Shown: positions 17,035 through 25,520 of the stretch, one piece after another
Position numbering within the stretch: position 1 is the stretch's first letter
Layout: each line of letters begins with the position of its first letter
From: Branchiibius cervicis
GTDB taxonomy: Bacteria; Actinomycetota; Actinomycetes; Actinomycetales; Dermatophilaceae
Direction: 5' to 3'
Assembly: GCF_042661605.1 (NCBI RefSeq)
Contig: NZ_JBHSWJ010000002.1
Coordinates: forward strand, 2,604,001-2,668,000
DNA length: 64,000 nucleotides
Translations under genes and position numbers: made by a program
Notes under the pieces: generated by a model
Databases searched by the model: none
Told to the model about the DNA's origin: nothing
The model's input: the letters and a program-made list of their open reading frames with translations, nothing else

Positions 17035-18302
17035 CCGACCGGCTGGTCCTGTTCACCCATGCGCTGCGTGAGCACGGCGTACCCGTCGGCACCAGCGAGG
17101 GCATCGACGCGGCGCTTGCGGCGCAGACCCTCGGCTTCGCCGACCGGGACCGGTTGCGGGCGGGACTGGCCAGCGCACTCACCGGGTCCCCGGCCGAACG
17201 GGCCATCTTCGATCCGCTCTTCGACCTGTACTTCCCCCTCGCGGTAGGAGTCCGGGCGGTCGAGGACCGTGACCTGCTTGCGGAGCTGAGTACCGCTCTG
17301 GCCCAGAACGATTCGCTGGACCAGCTGGCCGTGGATGCGGTCACCCAACACGGTCGGGTCGGCTCCGGCTGGTCGGCGCAACAGACGCTGCAGCAGCTTC
17401 GACCGGAGCGGGCGATCGCCGGCGCGGTGAAAGGCGACGGCGGCTTTTCCCAGGCGTACGAGCGCGACGAGCTGCGTGCCCGGGTCGGCCGGTTCCGGGA
17501 GCTGGTCGAGGCCGAGGCGCGCCGGCGCAACGCGGAGATCCGCGGCGTGGAGCAGATCAGCCGGTACGCCGTCGACAAGACCCTGCTCGAACGTGACCTG
17601 CTCGGCCTGGGACCGGGTGACCTTGCCGCCCTGAAAGCCGAATTGGTCCCGCTGGCAAAGAAACTCGCGGCCCGCCTCAGGGCCAGGGAGACCGCACGCG
17701 GCCCGATCGACGTACGGCGCACCATGCGTTCGTCGATGTCCACCGGTGGGGTGCCGATGGACCCGGTGTACCGCAAGCGCAGCAAACACCGACCCGACCT
17801 GGTGGTGCTGGCCGACCTGTCCGGATCGGTGGGCGGGTTCTCGATGTTCACGTTGCTGCTCCTCAAGGCACTGCACAGCCACTTCCGCCGGTTGCGCGTG
17901 CTGGGTTTCGTCAGCAGCGCCGCCGACATCACCGACCTGATCACCGGGGATCTGCTCTCCGGCTCGCTGACCTACTGGGCGCTCGAACGACCCGAGCTGA
18001 CCCGACGCGGACGCTCCAGCAACTACGAGCAGTCGCTGCGCGACCTCGCAGCGGCAGACGGTCTCACCTCGCGCACCACGTTGCTCATCCTGGGCGACGC
18101 GCGCAGCAACCACGCCCGCCCGGACCTGGACACGTTGGAGACCATCCGCCGCACGGTGCGCCGGGTGTACTGGCTCAATCCGGAGGCCCGCTCGAGGTGG
18201 GACACTGGCGACTCGGTCGCCTCGGCGTACGGGCAGATCGTGCCCATGCACGAGGTCCGCACGGCAGCCGGCCTGCGACACTTCGTCGAACGCGTTCTGT
18301 GA
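17022..18302 (+). CDS. CoxE-like VWA domain protein
   Basis: The 426-residue protein has a helical N-terminal half and a C-terminal VWA fold with the metal-site motif ADLSGSVGGFS (about residue 265), the later Thr region and ILGDARSNHARPD. It resembles CoxE, partner of the CoxD ATPase in maturing molybdenum hydroxylases, although no such hydroxylase is present here. It is translated from ATG 17022, inside the end of the ATPase gene, which indicates coupling. Confidence 0.88.
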   Translation: MAEVADRLVLFTHALREHGVPVGTSEGIDAALAAQTLGFADRDRLRAGLASALTGSPAERAIFDPLFDLYFPLAVGVRAVEDRDLLAELSTALAQNDSLDQLAVDAVTQHGRVGSGWSAQQTLQQLRPERAIAGAVKGDGGFSQAYERDELRARVGRFRELVEAEARRRNAEIRGVEQISRYAVDKTLLERDLLGLGPGDLAALKAELVPLAKKLAARLRARETARGPIDVRRTMRSSMSTGGVPMDPVYRKRSKHRPDLVVLADLSGSVGGFSMFTLLLLKALHSHFRRLRVLGFVSSAADITDLITGDLLSGSLTYWALERPELTRRGRSSNYEQSLRDLAAADGLTSRTTLLILGDARSNHARPDLDTLETIRRTVRRVYWLNPEARSRWDTGDSVASAYGQIVPMHEVRTAAGLRHFVERVL

Positions 18303-18307
18303 CTCAC

Positions 18308-18313
18308 TAGAGT
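18308..18313 (+). promoter_or_regulatory. leaderless promoter of the biotin carboxylase gene
   Basis: TAGAGT lies 7 nt before ATG 18321. The octamer CTAGAGTC around it also forms the -10 region of accD (6194-6201). Here it is part of the inverted repeat GACTC-ACTA-GAGTC (18301-18314). Confidence 0.55.
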
Positions 18314-18320
18314 CAGGTCC

Positions 18321-20081
18321 ATGCCGTCCGTGTCGAAGGTCCTCATCGCCAACCGGGGCGAAATCGCCGTCCGCGTCGCCCGCGCCTGCAAAGACGCAGG
18401 CATCACCTCCGTGGCGGTCTACGCCGATCCGGACAGGGACGCGCTGCACGTGCGGGTCGCCGACGAGGCCTACGCGTTGGGCGGCGCAACGCCCGGGGAG
18501 TCCTACCTGAAGCAGGACAAGCTGCTGGAGGTCGCGGCCCAGTGCGGTGCCGATGCGGTGCACCCGGGCTACGGGTTCCTCTCCGAGAACGCCGACTTCG
18601 CCCAGGCCGTCATCGACGCCGGGCTGACCTGGATCGGGCCGCCGCCGGCCGCGATCGATTCGCTCGGGGACAAGGTCAAGGCGCGGCACATCGCGACGAA
18701 AGCCGGTGCGCCGCTGGTGCCGGGCACCAACGATCCCGTCGCCGACGCCGACGAGGTCGTCGCCTTCGCGCGCGAGCACGGCCTGCCGGTGGCGATCAAG
18801 GCGGCGTACGGCGGTGGCGGGCGCGGTCTGAAGGTGGCCCGCACGCTGGAGGAGATTCCCGAGCTCTACGACTCGGCCGTGCGCGAAGCGGTCACGGCGT
18901 TCGGCCGCGGCGAGTGCTTCGTCGAGCGGTTCCTGGACAAGCCGCGGCACGTGGAGACGCAGTGCCTCGCTGACACAACCGGCAACGTGGTGGTCGTGTC
19001 GACGCGGGATTGTTCCCTGCAGCGACGCAACCAGAAGCTGGTCGAGGAGGCTCCCGCGCCGTACCTCACCGATGAGCAGCACGACGAGCTGGTGCGCGCC
19101 TCCAAAGCCATTCTGCGCGAAGCGAATTACGTCGGCGCGGGCACCTGCGAGTTCCTCGTCGGGCAGGACGGCGTCATCTCGTTCCTGGAGGTCAACACCC
19201 GCCTGCAGGTCGAGCACCCGGTCTCCGAAGAGGTCACCGGGATCGACCTGGTGCGCGAGCAGTTCCGCATCGCCGCCGGTGGCACGCTGGACTACCCCGA
19301 CCCGGTCCCGCACGCACACTCCATCGAGTTCCGGATCAACGGCGAGGACGCGGGGCGGGGCTTCCTGCCCGCGCCCGGAACCGTCACCGTCTTCGAGGCG
19401 CCGTCCGGTCCCGGCGTGCGCGTCGACTCGGGGGTCGTCAGTGGTGACGTCATCGGCGGCGCGTTCGACTCGATGCTGGCCAAGCTGATCGTGACGGGGG
19501 CGGACCGACAGCAGGCTCTCGAACGCTCCCGGCGCGCATTGGACGAGTTGGTGATCGAGGGGATGCCGACGGTCGTGCCGTTCCACCGGGTGGTCGTTCG
19601 GGACCCGGCGTTCGCCACCGACGACGACACGCCGTTCACCATCCACACCCGGTGGATCGAGACAGAGTTCGACAACCGGATCCCGGCGTACTCGGGGCCG
19701 GTCGCCGACGGCGACGAACCGCAGGAGCGGCAGAGCCTGGTCGTCGAGGTCGACGGTAAGCGCCTGGAGGTGAGCCTGCCCGCGGGCTTCTCCGGAACCG
19801 CGCCGGCACCGGGCGGGCCGGCCAAGCGCAAGAAGCGCGCCGGCAGCGGCGGGGCGACGGTGTCCGGAGACGCTCTGGCCGCGCCCATGCAGGGCACCAT
19901 CGTCAAGGTGCTGGTCGCCGACGGCGATCAGGTCGCGACGGGTGACACCGTGGTGGTGCTGGAAGCGATGAAGATGGAGCAGCCGATCACCGCGCACAAG
20001 GACGGCACGGTCAGCGGGTTGTCGGCCAGCGTGGGCGAGACCGTCACCTCCGGCACCGTGCTCGCGACGATCACTGACTGA
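18321..20081 (+). CDS. accA: acetyl/propionyl-CoA carboxylase alpha subunit (biotin carboxylase plus BCCP)
   Basis: The 586-residue protein opens with the biotin carboxylase fold (KVLIANRGEIAVRVARACK), contains the ATP-grasp loop AAYGGGGRGLK and the catalytic stretch FLEVNTRLQVEHPVSEE. It ends with a biotin carrier domain with the biotinyl Lys551 in LEAMKMEQP. It carboxylates its own biotin with ATP and bicarbonate and hands the carboxyl group to AccD-type beta subunits such as the one at 6209-7828. Modification of Lys551 should need the BirA domain encoded at 4385-6184. Confidence 0.96.
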   Translation: MPSVSKVLIANRGEIAVRVARACKDAGITSVAVYADPDRDALHVRVADEAYALGGATPGESYLKQDKLLEVAAQCGADAVHPGYGFLSENADFAQAVIDAGLTWIGPPPAAIDSLGDKVKARHIATKAGAPLVPGTNDPVADADEVVAFAREHGLPVAIKAAYGGGGRGLKVARTLEEIPELYDSAVREAVTAFGRGECFVERFLDKPRHVETQCLADTTGNVVVVSTRDCSLQRRNQKLVEEAPAPYLTDEQHDELVRASKAILREANYVGAGTCEFLVGQDGVISFLEVNTRLQVEHPVSEEVTGIDLVREQFRIAAGGTLDYPDPVPHAHSIEFRINGEDAGRGFLPAPGTVTVFEAPSGPGVRVDSGVVSGDVIGGAFDSMLAKLIVTGADRQQALERSRRALDELVIEGMPTVVPFHRVVVRDPAFATDDDTPFTIHTRWIETEFDNRIPAYSGPVADGDEPQERQSLVVEVDGKRLEVSLPAGFSGTAPAPGGPAKRKKRAGSGGATVSGDALAAPMQGTIVKVLVADGDQVATGDTVVVLEAMKMEQPITAHKDGTVSGLSASVGETVTSGTVLATITD

Positions 20082-20751
20082 GCTGCAACTGCTCCGCGTC
20101 GAGAGCTACCACGTCGGCGGCGTCGAGGTTCAGGATGCCGAGGACCAGGATGCCGATCGTGTGACGTAGGTATCGCTCGCGAGCGGCCGGCTGCAGCTTC
20201 ATCGAACTCACGACGATGCCCTCGAGGGAGGACACGAGGGCTTTGGAGCGCATCTCGGGCGCGGAGATGCCCATCCGTTCGATGATGGTCTCGACGATGA
20301 ACGCCATCATCTCGCGCCAGTGGTTGGCGGCCGGTGCGAGCGTCGGCTTGCGCAGTGACTCGAAGCTCAACTCGCCCATCGCGATCACCAGGGTTGCGTC
20401 CCGCGTCCAGCCGTGCAGCAGCCGCGTGCAGGCGTTGACCACGAACACGCGGTTCAGGATCTGCTCGTCGGAGAACCCCTCGCCCATCGCCGCCACATCA
20501 CTGGTGAACCGCGCGCCGACGTGCTCGGTGAGCGCGGTCAGCAGGGCCAGTCGGGTGCGGTAGTAGACCGAGCAGGTGCCTTCTGGTAGCCCGGCCTCAC
20601 GGTCGACCGCTCGGTGGGTCAGGCCGCGCAAACCCTGCTCGGCCACAACCGCCGCCGCCGATTCGAGCAGATGCAACTGCCGGGCGGCGGTTCCCTCCGG
20701 ACGGCTCCGGCGGCTACGTACGGCGCGACGGCGCTCGAGGGACTTCGACAC
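20071..20751 (-). CDS. TetR family transcriptional regulator
   Basis: The 226-residue product starts at GTG 20751 (SKSLERRRAVRSR); the longer frame up to 20934 is antisense to the next gene and lacks family similarity. The N-terminal helix-turn-helix is LLESAAAVVAEQGLRGLTHRAVDREAGLPEGTC followed by the usual Tyr-Tyr helix. The C-terminal ligand domain is all-helical. It overlaps the accA stop tail to tail by 11 nt. Regulated genes and ligand are unknown. Confidence 0.88.
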   Translation of the reverse strand: MSKSLERRRAVRSRRSRPEGTAARQLHLLESAAAVVAEQGLRGLTHRAVDREAGLPEGTCSVYYRTRLALLTALTEHVGARFTSDVAAMGEGFSDEQILNRVFVVNACTRLLHGWTRDATLVIAMGELSFESLRKPTLAPAANHWREMMAFIVETIIERMGISAPEMRSKALVSSLEGIVVSSMKLQPAARERYLRHTIGILVLGILNLDAADVVALDAEQLQLSQ

Positions 20752-20784
20752 GCGCTCAGCGTAGCCCCGGCTTACGGTGGTGGT

Positions 20785-20949
20785 ATGAGATGGGGCAACC
20801 TGCTTCCGCTGCTGGTGGTCATTGCGCTCGCGGTGGCCTACGTCCGGTGGGTGCGGCCACGCATCCGGCAGGCGCGCTACGACCGGTGGGAACGCGAGGG
20901 CCTCTTGCCGGAACAGACGGGTGAGCGACGTCACGACGATTCGGCTTGA
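20785..20949 (+). CDS. small membrane protein, 54 residues
   Basis: The ATG at 20785 gives one N-terminal membrane helix (WGNLLPLLVVIALAVAYVRW) followed by a highly charged tail (RPRIRQARYDRWEREGL). It diverges from the TetR gene with a 33-nt gap. I do not recognise a family; the single-helix, basic-tail design is common in actinobacterial accessory membrane proteins. The codon use matches the host. Confidence 0.6.
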   Translation: MRWGNLLPLLVVIALAVAYVRWVRPRIRQARYDRWEREGLLPEQTGERRHDDSA

Positions 20950-20960
20950 GGCGGTTCTTT

Positions 20961-21003
20961 CTACACTTGTAGTCTCGACGACGTCGGATCACTACACGTG
21001 TAG
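20961..21003. promoter_or_regulatory. twin BlaI/CopY-like operator dyads
   Basis: CTACACTTGTAG (20961-20972) and CTACACGTGTAG (20992-21003) are two copies of the dyad CTACA-N2-TGTAG, 31 bp apart centre to centre, about three helical turns, so on the same DNA face. TACA/TGTA dyads are the recognition type of BlaI/MecI/CopY winged-helix repressors. They flank the region where the promoter of the 63-residue membrane protein must lie; the second ends 13 nt before its GTG. No BlaI gene is present in the window. Confidence 0.6.
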
Positions 21004-21016
21004 AAAGGACTTGCTC

Positions 21017-21208
21017 GTGGCTGACATCACTTTCGCCGTCACGGCGTTTGCGATCATCGGCGGGATCGCCGCACTGCTCTCGATCGGCACCTATGCGGTG
21101 GTTCTGACCCACTTCTTCGTGGAGAACCGCAAGGTGCGCCTGGCCAGCCGCGAAGCTCTTGTCCCGTACTACCGCGACGGATGGAAGCACGGTTTCGCCA
21201 CTGCCTAA
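21017..21208 (+). CDS. small membrane protein, 63 residues, behind BlaI-like operators
   Basis: GTG 21017 is preceded by AAAGGAC at about 6 nt. The product has one long hydrophobic helix (FAVTAFAIIGGIAALLSIGTY), then a short basic and aromatic tail (FFVENRKVRLASREALVPYY). No named family was recognised. The strongly marked operator region implies an induced gene, perhaps under a cell-wall or copper-stress repressor of the BlaI/CopY type, but that is inference. The pirin gene starts 8 nt downstream and may share its transcript. Confidence 0.7.
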   Translation: MADITFAVTAFAIIGGIAALLSIGTYAVVLTHFFVENRKVRLASREALVPYYRDGWKHGFATA

Positions 21209-21216
21209 GGTGGCGT

Positions 21217-22217
21217 ATGACCAATCCCGATCCGCATCCGCTCGAAGTTCCGATCCACGCTGCGCCGTGTGCGGGGCACAGTGAACTGCTGAACCCGCGC
21301 GATGTGCCTTTGGGCGGGTTGCGAGCGATGACGGTCCGGCGGACCCTGCCCCAGCGGTCCCGGAGCCTGATCGGCGCTTGGTGCTTCGCCGACCATTACG
21401 GCCCCGACGACATCTCCCGGACCGGCGGGATGCAGGTCGCCCCGCATCCGCACACCGGATTGGCCACTGTCAGTTGGCTTTTCGAGGGCCGGATCGAGCA
21501 CCGCGATTCGGCCGGCCACGTCCAGGCGGTCCTGCCGGGGGAGCTGAACCTGATGAACGCCGGCCGCGGGATCAGTCACTCTGAGATCTCGGACGCCTCG
21601 GGACCCGCGACCTTGCACGGCGCCCAACTGTGGCTGGCCCTGCCGGACCGATATCGGTTCAGCGACCCGGCGTTGCTGCACTTCGTGCCTCCGGTCAGCG
21701 AATCCGACGGCGTCCGCCTCCGCGTCTTCCTGGGCGCCCTCGCGGGGCAGTTTAGCCCGGTCCCGACGTACTCCCCGTGCTCGGCGCCCAACTCGACTTC
21801 GCCCCCGGGGCTCGCGTGGAGATCGATCTGGAGCCGGACTTCGAGTACGGCGTCCTGGTCGACTCAGGGCACCTCACCGCCGCCGGTGAACCGGTGGCTC
21901 CCGCGCAGCTGCGGTACTTCCCACCGGGCGCGCGCCGGCTGTCCCTGGGGGCCGGGGACGAACCGGCCCGGATGATCCTGTTGGGCGGTGAGCCGCTGGG
22001 CGAGTCCCTGATCATGTGGTGGAACTTCGTCGGTCGCGATCACGACGAGATCGTGGCGTTCCGAGAGGAATGGCAACGCCAGATCACCCGTGACGGCGCG
22101 CTGATCACCGACACCCAGGACAGCGCGCCAGGGCAGTTCGGAATAGCCAAAGGCGATCATCTGCCGCCGATCCCGGCCCCGCCGATGCCCGGGACCCGGC
22201 TGAAGCCCCGCGGCTGA
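21217..22217 (+). CDS. pirin family protein, apparent frameshift in the middle
   Basis: Pirins are two-domain cupins, some with quercetinase or regulatory activity. The N half shows the metal-site region APHPHTGLATVSWLFEG and LNLMNAGRGISHSE. Near 21777 the frame slips: TACTCCCCGTGCTC needs one more G to read SPVLGAQLDFAPGARVEID, which then runs in frame to a normal C-terminus (RDHDEIVAFREEWQ). Corrected length is 333 residues. The start ATG 21217 has AAGGTGG upstream. The single missing G matches the homopolymer pattern elsewhere. Confidence 0.88.
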
Positions 22218-22221
22218 CCCG

Positions 22222-23556
22222 CTACTCGCGCTTCGGCGCCGTGAAGCCGTCCCAAATGACCTCTGCGAAGTGCCGCTCGAGACCGGACGGCGGCTGCCGC
22301 CGCCGGGTTCCGGGTGGCCGTGGCGGAGTGCTGATCATGGTCAGCCGGCCGACGCGATGGGTGACCTTCTCCGCGCCGCCGGTCACGAAGTAGCCGGGGA
22401 GTTCCTTGGTGTAGTTGCATCGTTCGCAACCGGCCTCGGCGTTGGCGGCAGTGGTCTTCCCGCCCTCAGCCGCCGGCGTGATGTGGTCGATGTGCTTGAC
22501 CGGGGACTCGCAGAACGGCGTACGGCAGCGCTGGTCGCGGAGTGTGATGAACTCGCGCAACAACCCGCGGTAGGTGCGCGAGCTGGATTCCATGCCGATG
22601 AGTTCGTCGTGTCCGGGAGCGGTGAAGATCCGCCGTACGGCCGGACCGTCCTCGTCGGGGCAGGCGGCGATCAGGTCGCGGGCGAGGTGACCGGGGATCG
22701 TGCCGTACCCCTCCAGGTGACCGGACGCATCCTTGATGAGCGCCTCGATGGGAATCATGAGGTTCACCCGGACATCCACCGGTGCCGGTTCGCCGGCCGC
22801 CCGTCCGGTCACACGGGACACCAGGGCGTCGGCCATAGCCCGACCGCGATCTGCGGCGCTTGCCTTCGCAACGTCGTCGGCGGCTTGTAGTGCTTGAACG
22901 CAGGCCAAGCCCTCCCGCACCGGCAGCAGCGCAGTCAGACGCAGCATCGAGTCCGGTGCCGAACGCCAGTTGACGTGACGATCCTGCGCGGCGGCGATCG
23001 CGCGCACCTGGGCGAGGTCCGGGTCGAGCCGGTTGACCACGCAGCGGGTAGCTTCCCGCAGTCCGCGGTCGCCCAGGCGGTGCCACCGATCGGAGATCTC
23101 ATCGGCCACCTGTGCGCGGGCCGCGGGATCGAGACCGTCGGTCTCGCGGACCAGGATGGCTGCCTGCTCCTCACCCAGTTCGCCCGCGCGCATCGCGTCG
23201 AGGATCGACGGCATCTCGTGGGTGAGCACCTGTGCCTGACGCACCAGCCGGGCCGCCGCCGCCGGATGCCTGCGACGAGCGAATCCGACGGCGACGGCGG
23301 TGACCCGTGCCGCCCACCCCGCGGCCACCTTCGTCTCGGGCCGCAGCCGGTCCTTCGCGTCGGTCACCAACCGGGCGGTCAACTCGATCTGCCGGGCGCT
23401 GACCGCGTGCTTGAGGTACTCCAGCTCCCGGATGAGCACATCGCCGATCCGGGCTGAATCAAATTGCCCCGCAGTCGAATTGATCCGCGACCGACATTCG
23501 CGCACGAGGGCGAGCGCGGCCTGTTCGGCCTCGGTCAACACCTCGTTCTCATCCAT
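22222..23556 (-). CDS. DUF222 domain HNH endonuclease
   Basis: The 444-residue product joins an N-terminal helical DUF222 region to a C-terminal HNH nuclease (RCRTPFCESPVKHIDHITPAAEGGKT, then GCERCNYTKELPGY, with the CxxC pairs that bind zinc). Such proteins occur in many copies in actinobacterial genomes and are probably mobile; their target is unknown. I use ATG 23556 because a TACGTT box lies 6 nt upstream and the longer frame is antisense to the methyltransferase remnant. Confidence 0.92.
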   Translation of the reverse strand: MDENEVLTEAEQAALALVRECRSRINSTAGQFDSARIGDVLIRELEYLKHAVSARQIELTARLVTDAKDRLRPETKVAAGWAARVTAVAVGFARRRHPAAAARLVRQAQVLTHEMPSILDAMRAGELGEEQAAILVRETDGLDPAARAQVADEISDRWHRLGDRGLREATRCVVNRLDPDLAQVRAIAAAQDRHVNWRSAPDSMLRLTALLPVREGLACVQALQAADDVAKASAADRGRAMADALVSRVTGRAAGEPAPVDVRVNLMIPIEALIKDASGHLEGYGTIPGHLARDLIAACPDEDGPAVRRIFTAPGHDELIGMESSSRTYRGLLREFITLRDQRCRTPFCESPVKHIDHITPAAEGGKTTAANAEAGCERCNYTKELPGYFVTGGAEKVTHRVGRLTMISTPPRPPGTRRRQPPSGLERHFAEVIWDGFTAPKRE

Positions 23557-23595
23557 AGCCCAAACGTAGACTGAGGGTCTGACAACATCGGACTC

Positions 23596-24080
23596 ATGCC
23601 CGCGGACGATGAGGAAAGTGCCCGCATCGCCTACGACCGGACCGCCGATGCCTACGCGCAGTTGTTCACTGCAACCGAACCGGAGCAGCCGATCGACCTT
23701 GCGATGATCGACCACTTCGCGGGGCTGCTTCCATCGCCGCGCCGGGTCCCGCGCTACCGGTTCACGGTCGGCAGTCTTCGGCACCTCGGCTACCCGGACG
23801 ACTCCTTCGACGGGGTGTTCTCCTCGTACTCGACCATCCATAACCCCGACGAGGACCTCGATCGGATATTCGCCGAGATGGCCCGGGTGACGCGGCCCGG
23901 CGGCTTGGTGCTGCTTGCTTTCCAGGTCGGACACGGCGTACGCCGGGTGGGCAAGTATTTGCGGGCGGCGTCCGGCCACGATGTCACCCTGAACCGCTAC
24001 CACCGGTCCGTAGCGCAGATCATCAGCCAGCTCGCAGCGAGGTCGATCCTCAGGCCGTCGTCATCGGCGCGCGCGGCTAG
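23596..24080 (+). pseudogene. SAM-dependent methyltransferase remnant lacking the SAM-binding motif
   Basis: The reading frame starts normally (YDRTADAYAQLF) and has the class I methyltransferase middle (YPDDSFDGVFSSYSTIHNPDEDL, MARVTRPGGLVLLAFQ). The stretch that should carry motif I, the glycine-rich VLDxGCGxG loop, is gone: LLPSPRRV runs straight into PRYRFTVGSLRHL near 23747. A second loss near 24035-24050 puts the expected ending QAVVIGARG (TAG 24078-24080) out of frame. These are deletions of many bases, not homopolymer slips, so the gene looks truly dead. Confidence 0.75.
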
Positions 24081-25480
24081 GACTCCAGCGTGTGCAGGCG
24101 GCGCGCTGCCTCGGTGATCGACCCGGTCATCGAGGGGTAGACCGAGAACGTGGACGCCAGCTGATCCACGGTCAGCCGGTTCTGCACCGCGATGCCGATC
24201 GGGAAGATCAACTCCGAGGCCTGCGGCGCCACGACCACACCACCGACGATGGTGTTGGAACCGGGCCGGGCGAACAGCTTCACGAAACCGTCGGTGATGT
24301 TGCGCATCTTGGCCCGCGGGTTCGTCGACAACGGCAAGGTCACCGTGCGCGCCTCGACCTTGCCCTCGTCGATGTCCGCCATCGAATAGCCCACCGTCGC
24401 GATCTCCGGATCGGTGAAGATGTTGGCGCACACACCGCGTAGGTTCAGCGGCGCCACGGCGTCACCCAGCGCGTGGAACATCGCGATCCGGCCCTGCATC
24501 GCCGCCACGGACGCCAGCGGATAGACCCCGGTGCAGTCTCCGGCGGCGTAGATACCCGGAACGCTCGTCCGTGAGACCCGGTCGACCACGATATGTCCCG
24601 AAGCAGTCGTCTCAACACCGGCCGCCTGCAGCCCGATGCCCTCGGTCTGCGGGATGGCACCCACGGCCAGCAGTGCGTGCGACCCTTCGACGGTCCGGCC
24701 GTCGTCCAAGGTGACGACGACCGAGTCGCCGACCCGCTCCGCGCCGACCGCGCGCGACTTGTTCAGCACGTTCATCCCGCGCCGGCGGAAAACGTTCTCG
24801 ATGACGGTTGCCGCGTCCGCGTCCTGGCCGGGCAGCACCCGGTCGCGCGAGGAGACCAGCGTGACCTCGCAGCCCAGGCCGAGGTAGGCGTGCGCCAACT
24901 CGGCGCCGGTGACGCCCGACCCCACGACGATCAGGTGCTTGGGCAGCTCGGGCAGGTCGTAGATCTGCTGCCACGTCAGGATCCGCTCACCATCGGGTAC
25001 GGCGGTCGGCAACTGGCGGGGCGTCGTACCCACCGCGAGCAGGATGGTGTCAGCTCCGAACTCGCGCCCCACGCCGTTGGCCCCCTCGGCGTACACCCGC
25101 CCACGGTCGACGATCTGCCCGACACCGTCGAAGATCTGCACGCCGGCGCTCTCGCACTGCGCACGGATATCCAAGCTCTGCGCCTTGGCCAGGCGCACGA
25201 TGCGGTGGTTGATCTGCTGCACCTCGGCATGCGCGTGCTGGTCCAGTTCGCTGGTGTCGAAGCCCACGCCGAGCCGGCCGGCCGCCTCGAACCGGGACAT
25301 GAAGTCCGACGTCGCGATCAGGGCCTTGCTGGGCACGCAGTCGGTGAGAACGGCGGCGCCGCCCATGCCTTCCTTCTCGATCACGGTGACCATGGCGCCG
25401 AGTTGGGCACCGACGAGGGCCGCCTCGTAGCCACCCGGGCCACCACCGATCACGACTACGGAGCGCTTTCGAGTCGTCAC
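24077..25480 (-). CDS. lpdA: NAD(P)H-quinone dehydrogenase, LpdA type flavoprotein
   Basis: This roughly 467-residue flavoprotein has the FAD fold VVVIGGGPGGYEAA, the NAD fold VVGSGVTGAELAHAYLGLG, and the second FAD motif GIYAAGDCTG. At the position where lipoamide dehydrogenases have the CxxxxC redox pair it reads GMGGAAVLTDCVPSK, with only one Cys. This is the mark of the mycobacterial LpdA group, which reduces quinones rather than lipoamide. I choose GTG 25480 because GGAAGG lies 9 nt before it; ATG 25489 is the alternative. Confidence 0.9.
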   Translation of the reverse strand: MTTRKRSVVVIGGGPGGYEAALVGAQLGAMVTVIEKEGMGGAAVLTDCVPSKALIATSDFMSRFEAAGRLGVGFDTSELDQHAHAEVQQINHRIVRLAKAQSLDIRAQCESAGVQIFDGVGQIVDRGRVYAEGANGVGREFGADTILLAVGTTPRQLPTAVPDGERILTWQQIYDLPELPKHLIVVGSGVTGAELAHAYLGLGCEVTLVSSRDRVLPGQDADAATVIENVFRRRGMNVLNKSRAVGAERVGDSVVVTLDDGRTVEGSHALLAVGAIPQTEGIGLQAAGVETTASGHIVVDRVSRTSVPGIYAAGDCTGVYPLASVAAMQGRIAMFHALGDAVAPLNLRGVCANIFTDPEIATVGYSMADIDEGKVEARTVTLPLSTNPRAKMRNITDGFVKLFARPGSNTIVGGVVVAPQASELIFPIGIAVQNRLTVDQLASTFSVYPSMTGSITEAARRLHTLES

Positions 25481-25508
25481 GGCCCTCATCCTTCCACGGA
25501 CGCCCCAC

Positions 25509-25514
25509 TACCCT
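25509..25514 (+). promoter_or_regulatory. leaderless -10 of the purine nucleoside phosphorylase gene
   Basis: TACCCT ends 6 nt before GTG 25521, matching the TANNNT leaderless arrangement seen at several starts in the window. Confidence 0.5.
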
Positions 25515-25520
25515 GACGGG

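Noticed and set aside
16761..19997. 1078-codon open frame on the minus strand
   Set aside because: It is antisense to the MoxR, VWA and biotin carboxylase genes, has low-complexity Arg/Gly/His-rich text and no domain; long antisense frames are common in high-GC DNA.
22222..24003. 593-codon version of the HNH endonuclease
   Set aside because: The first 149 codons are antisense to the methyltransferase remnant and unlike any DUF222 protein. ATG 23556 with a TACGTT box fits better.
24077..25480. Dihydrolipoamide dehydrogenase (E3) annotation
   Set aside because: The redox disulfide CxxxxC is missing (AAVLTDCVPSK has a single Cys), so an LpdA-type quinone reductase fits better.
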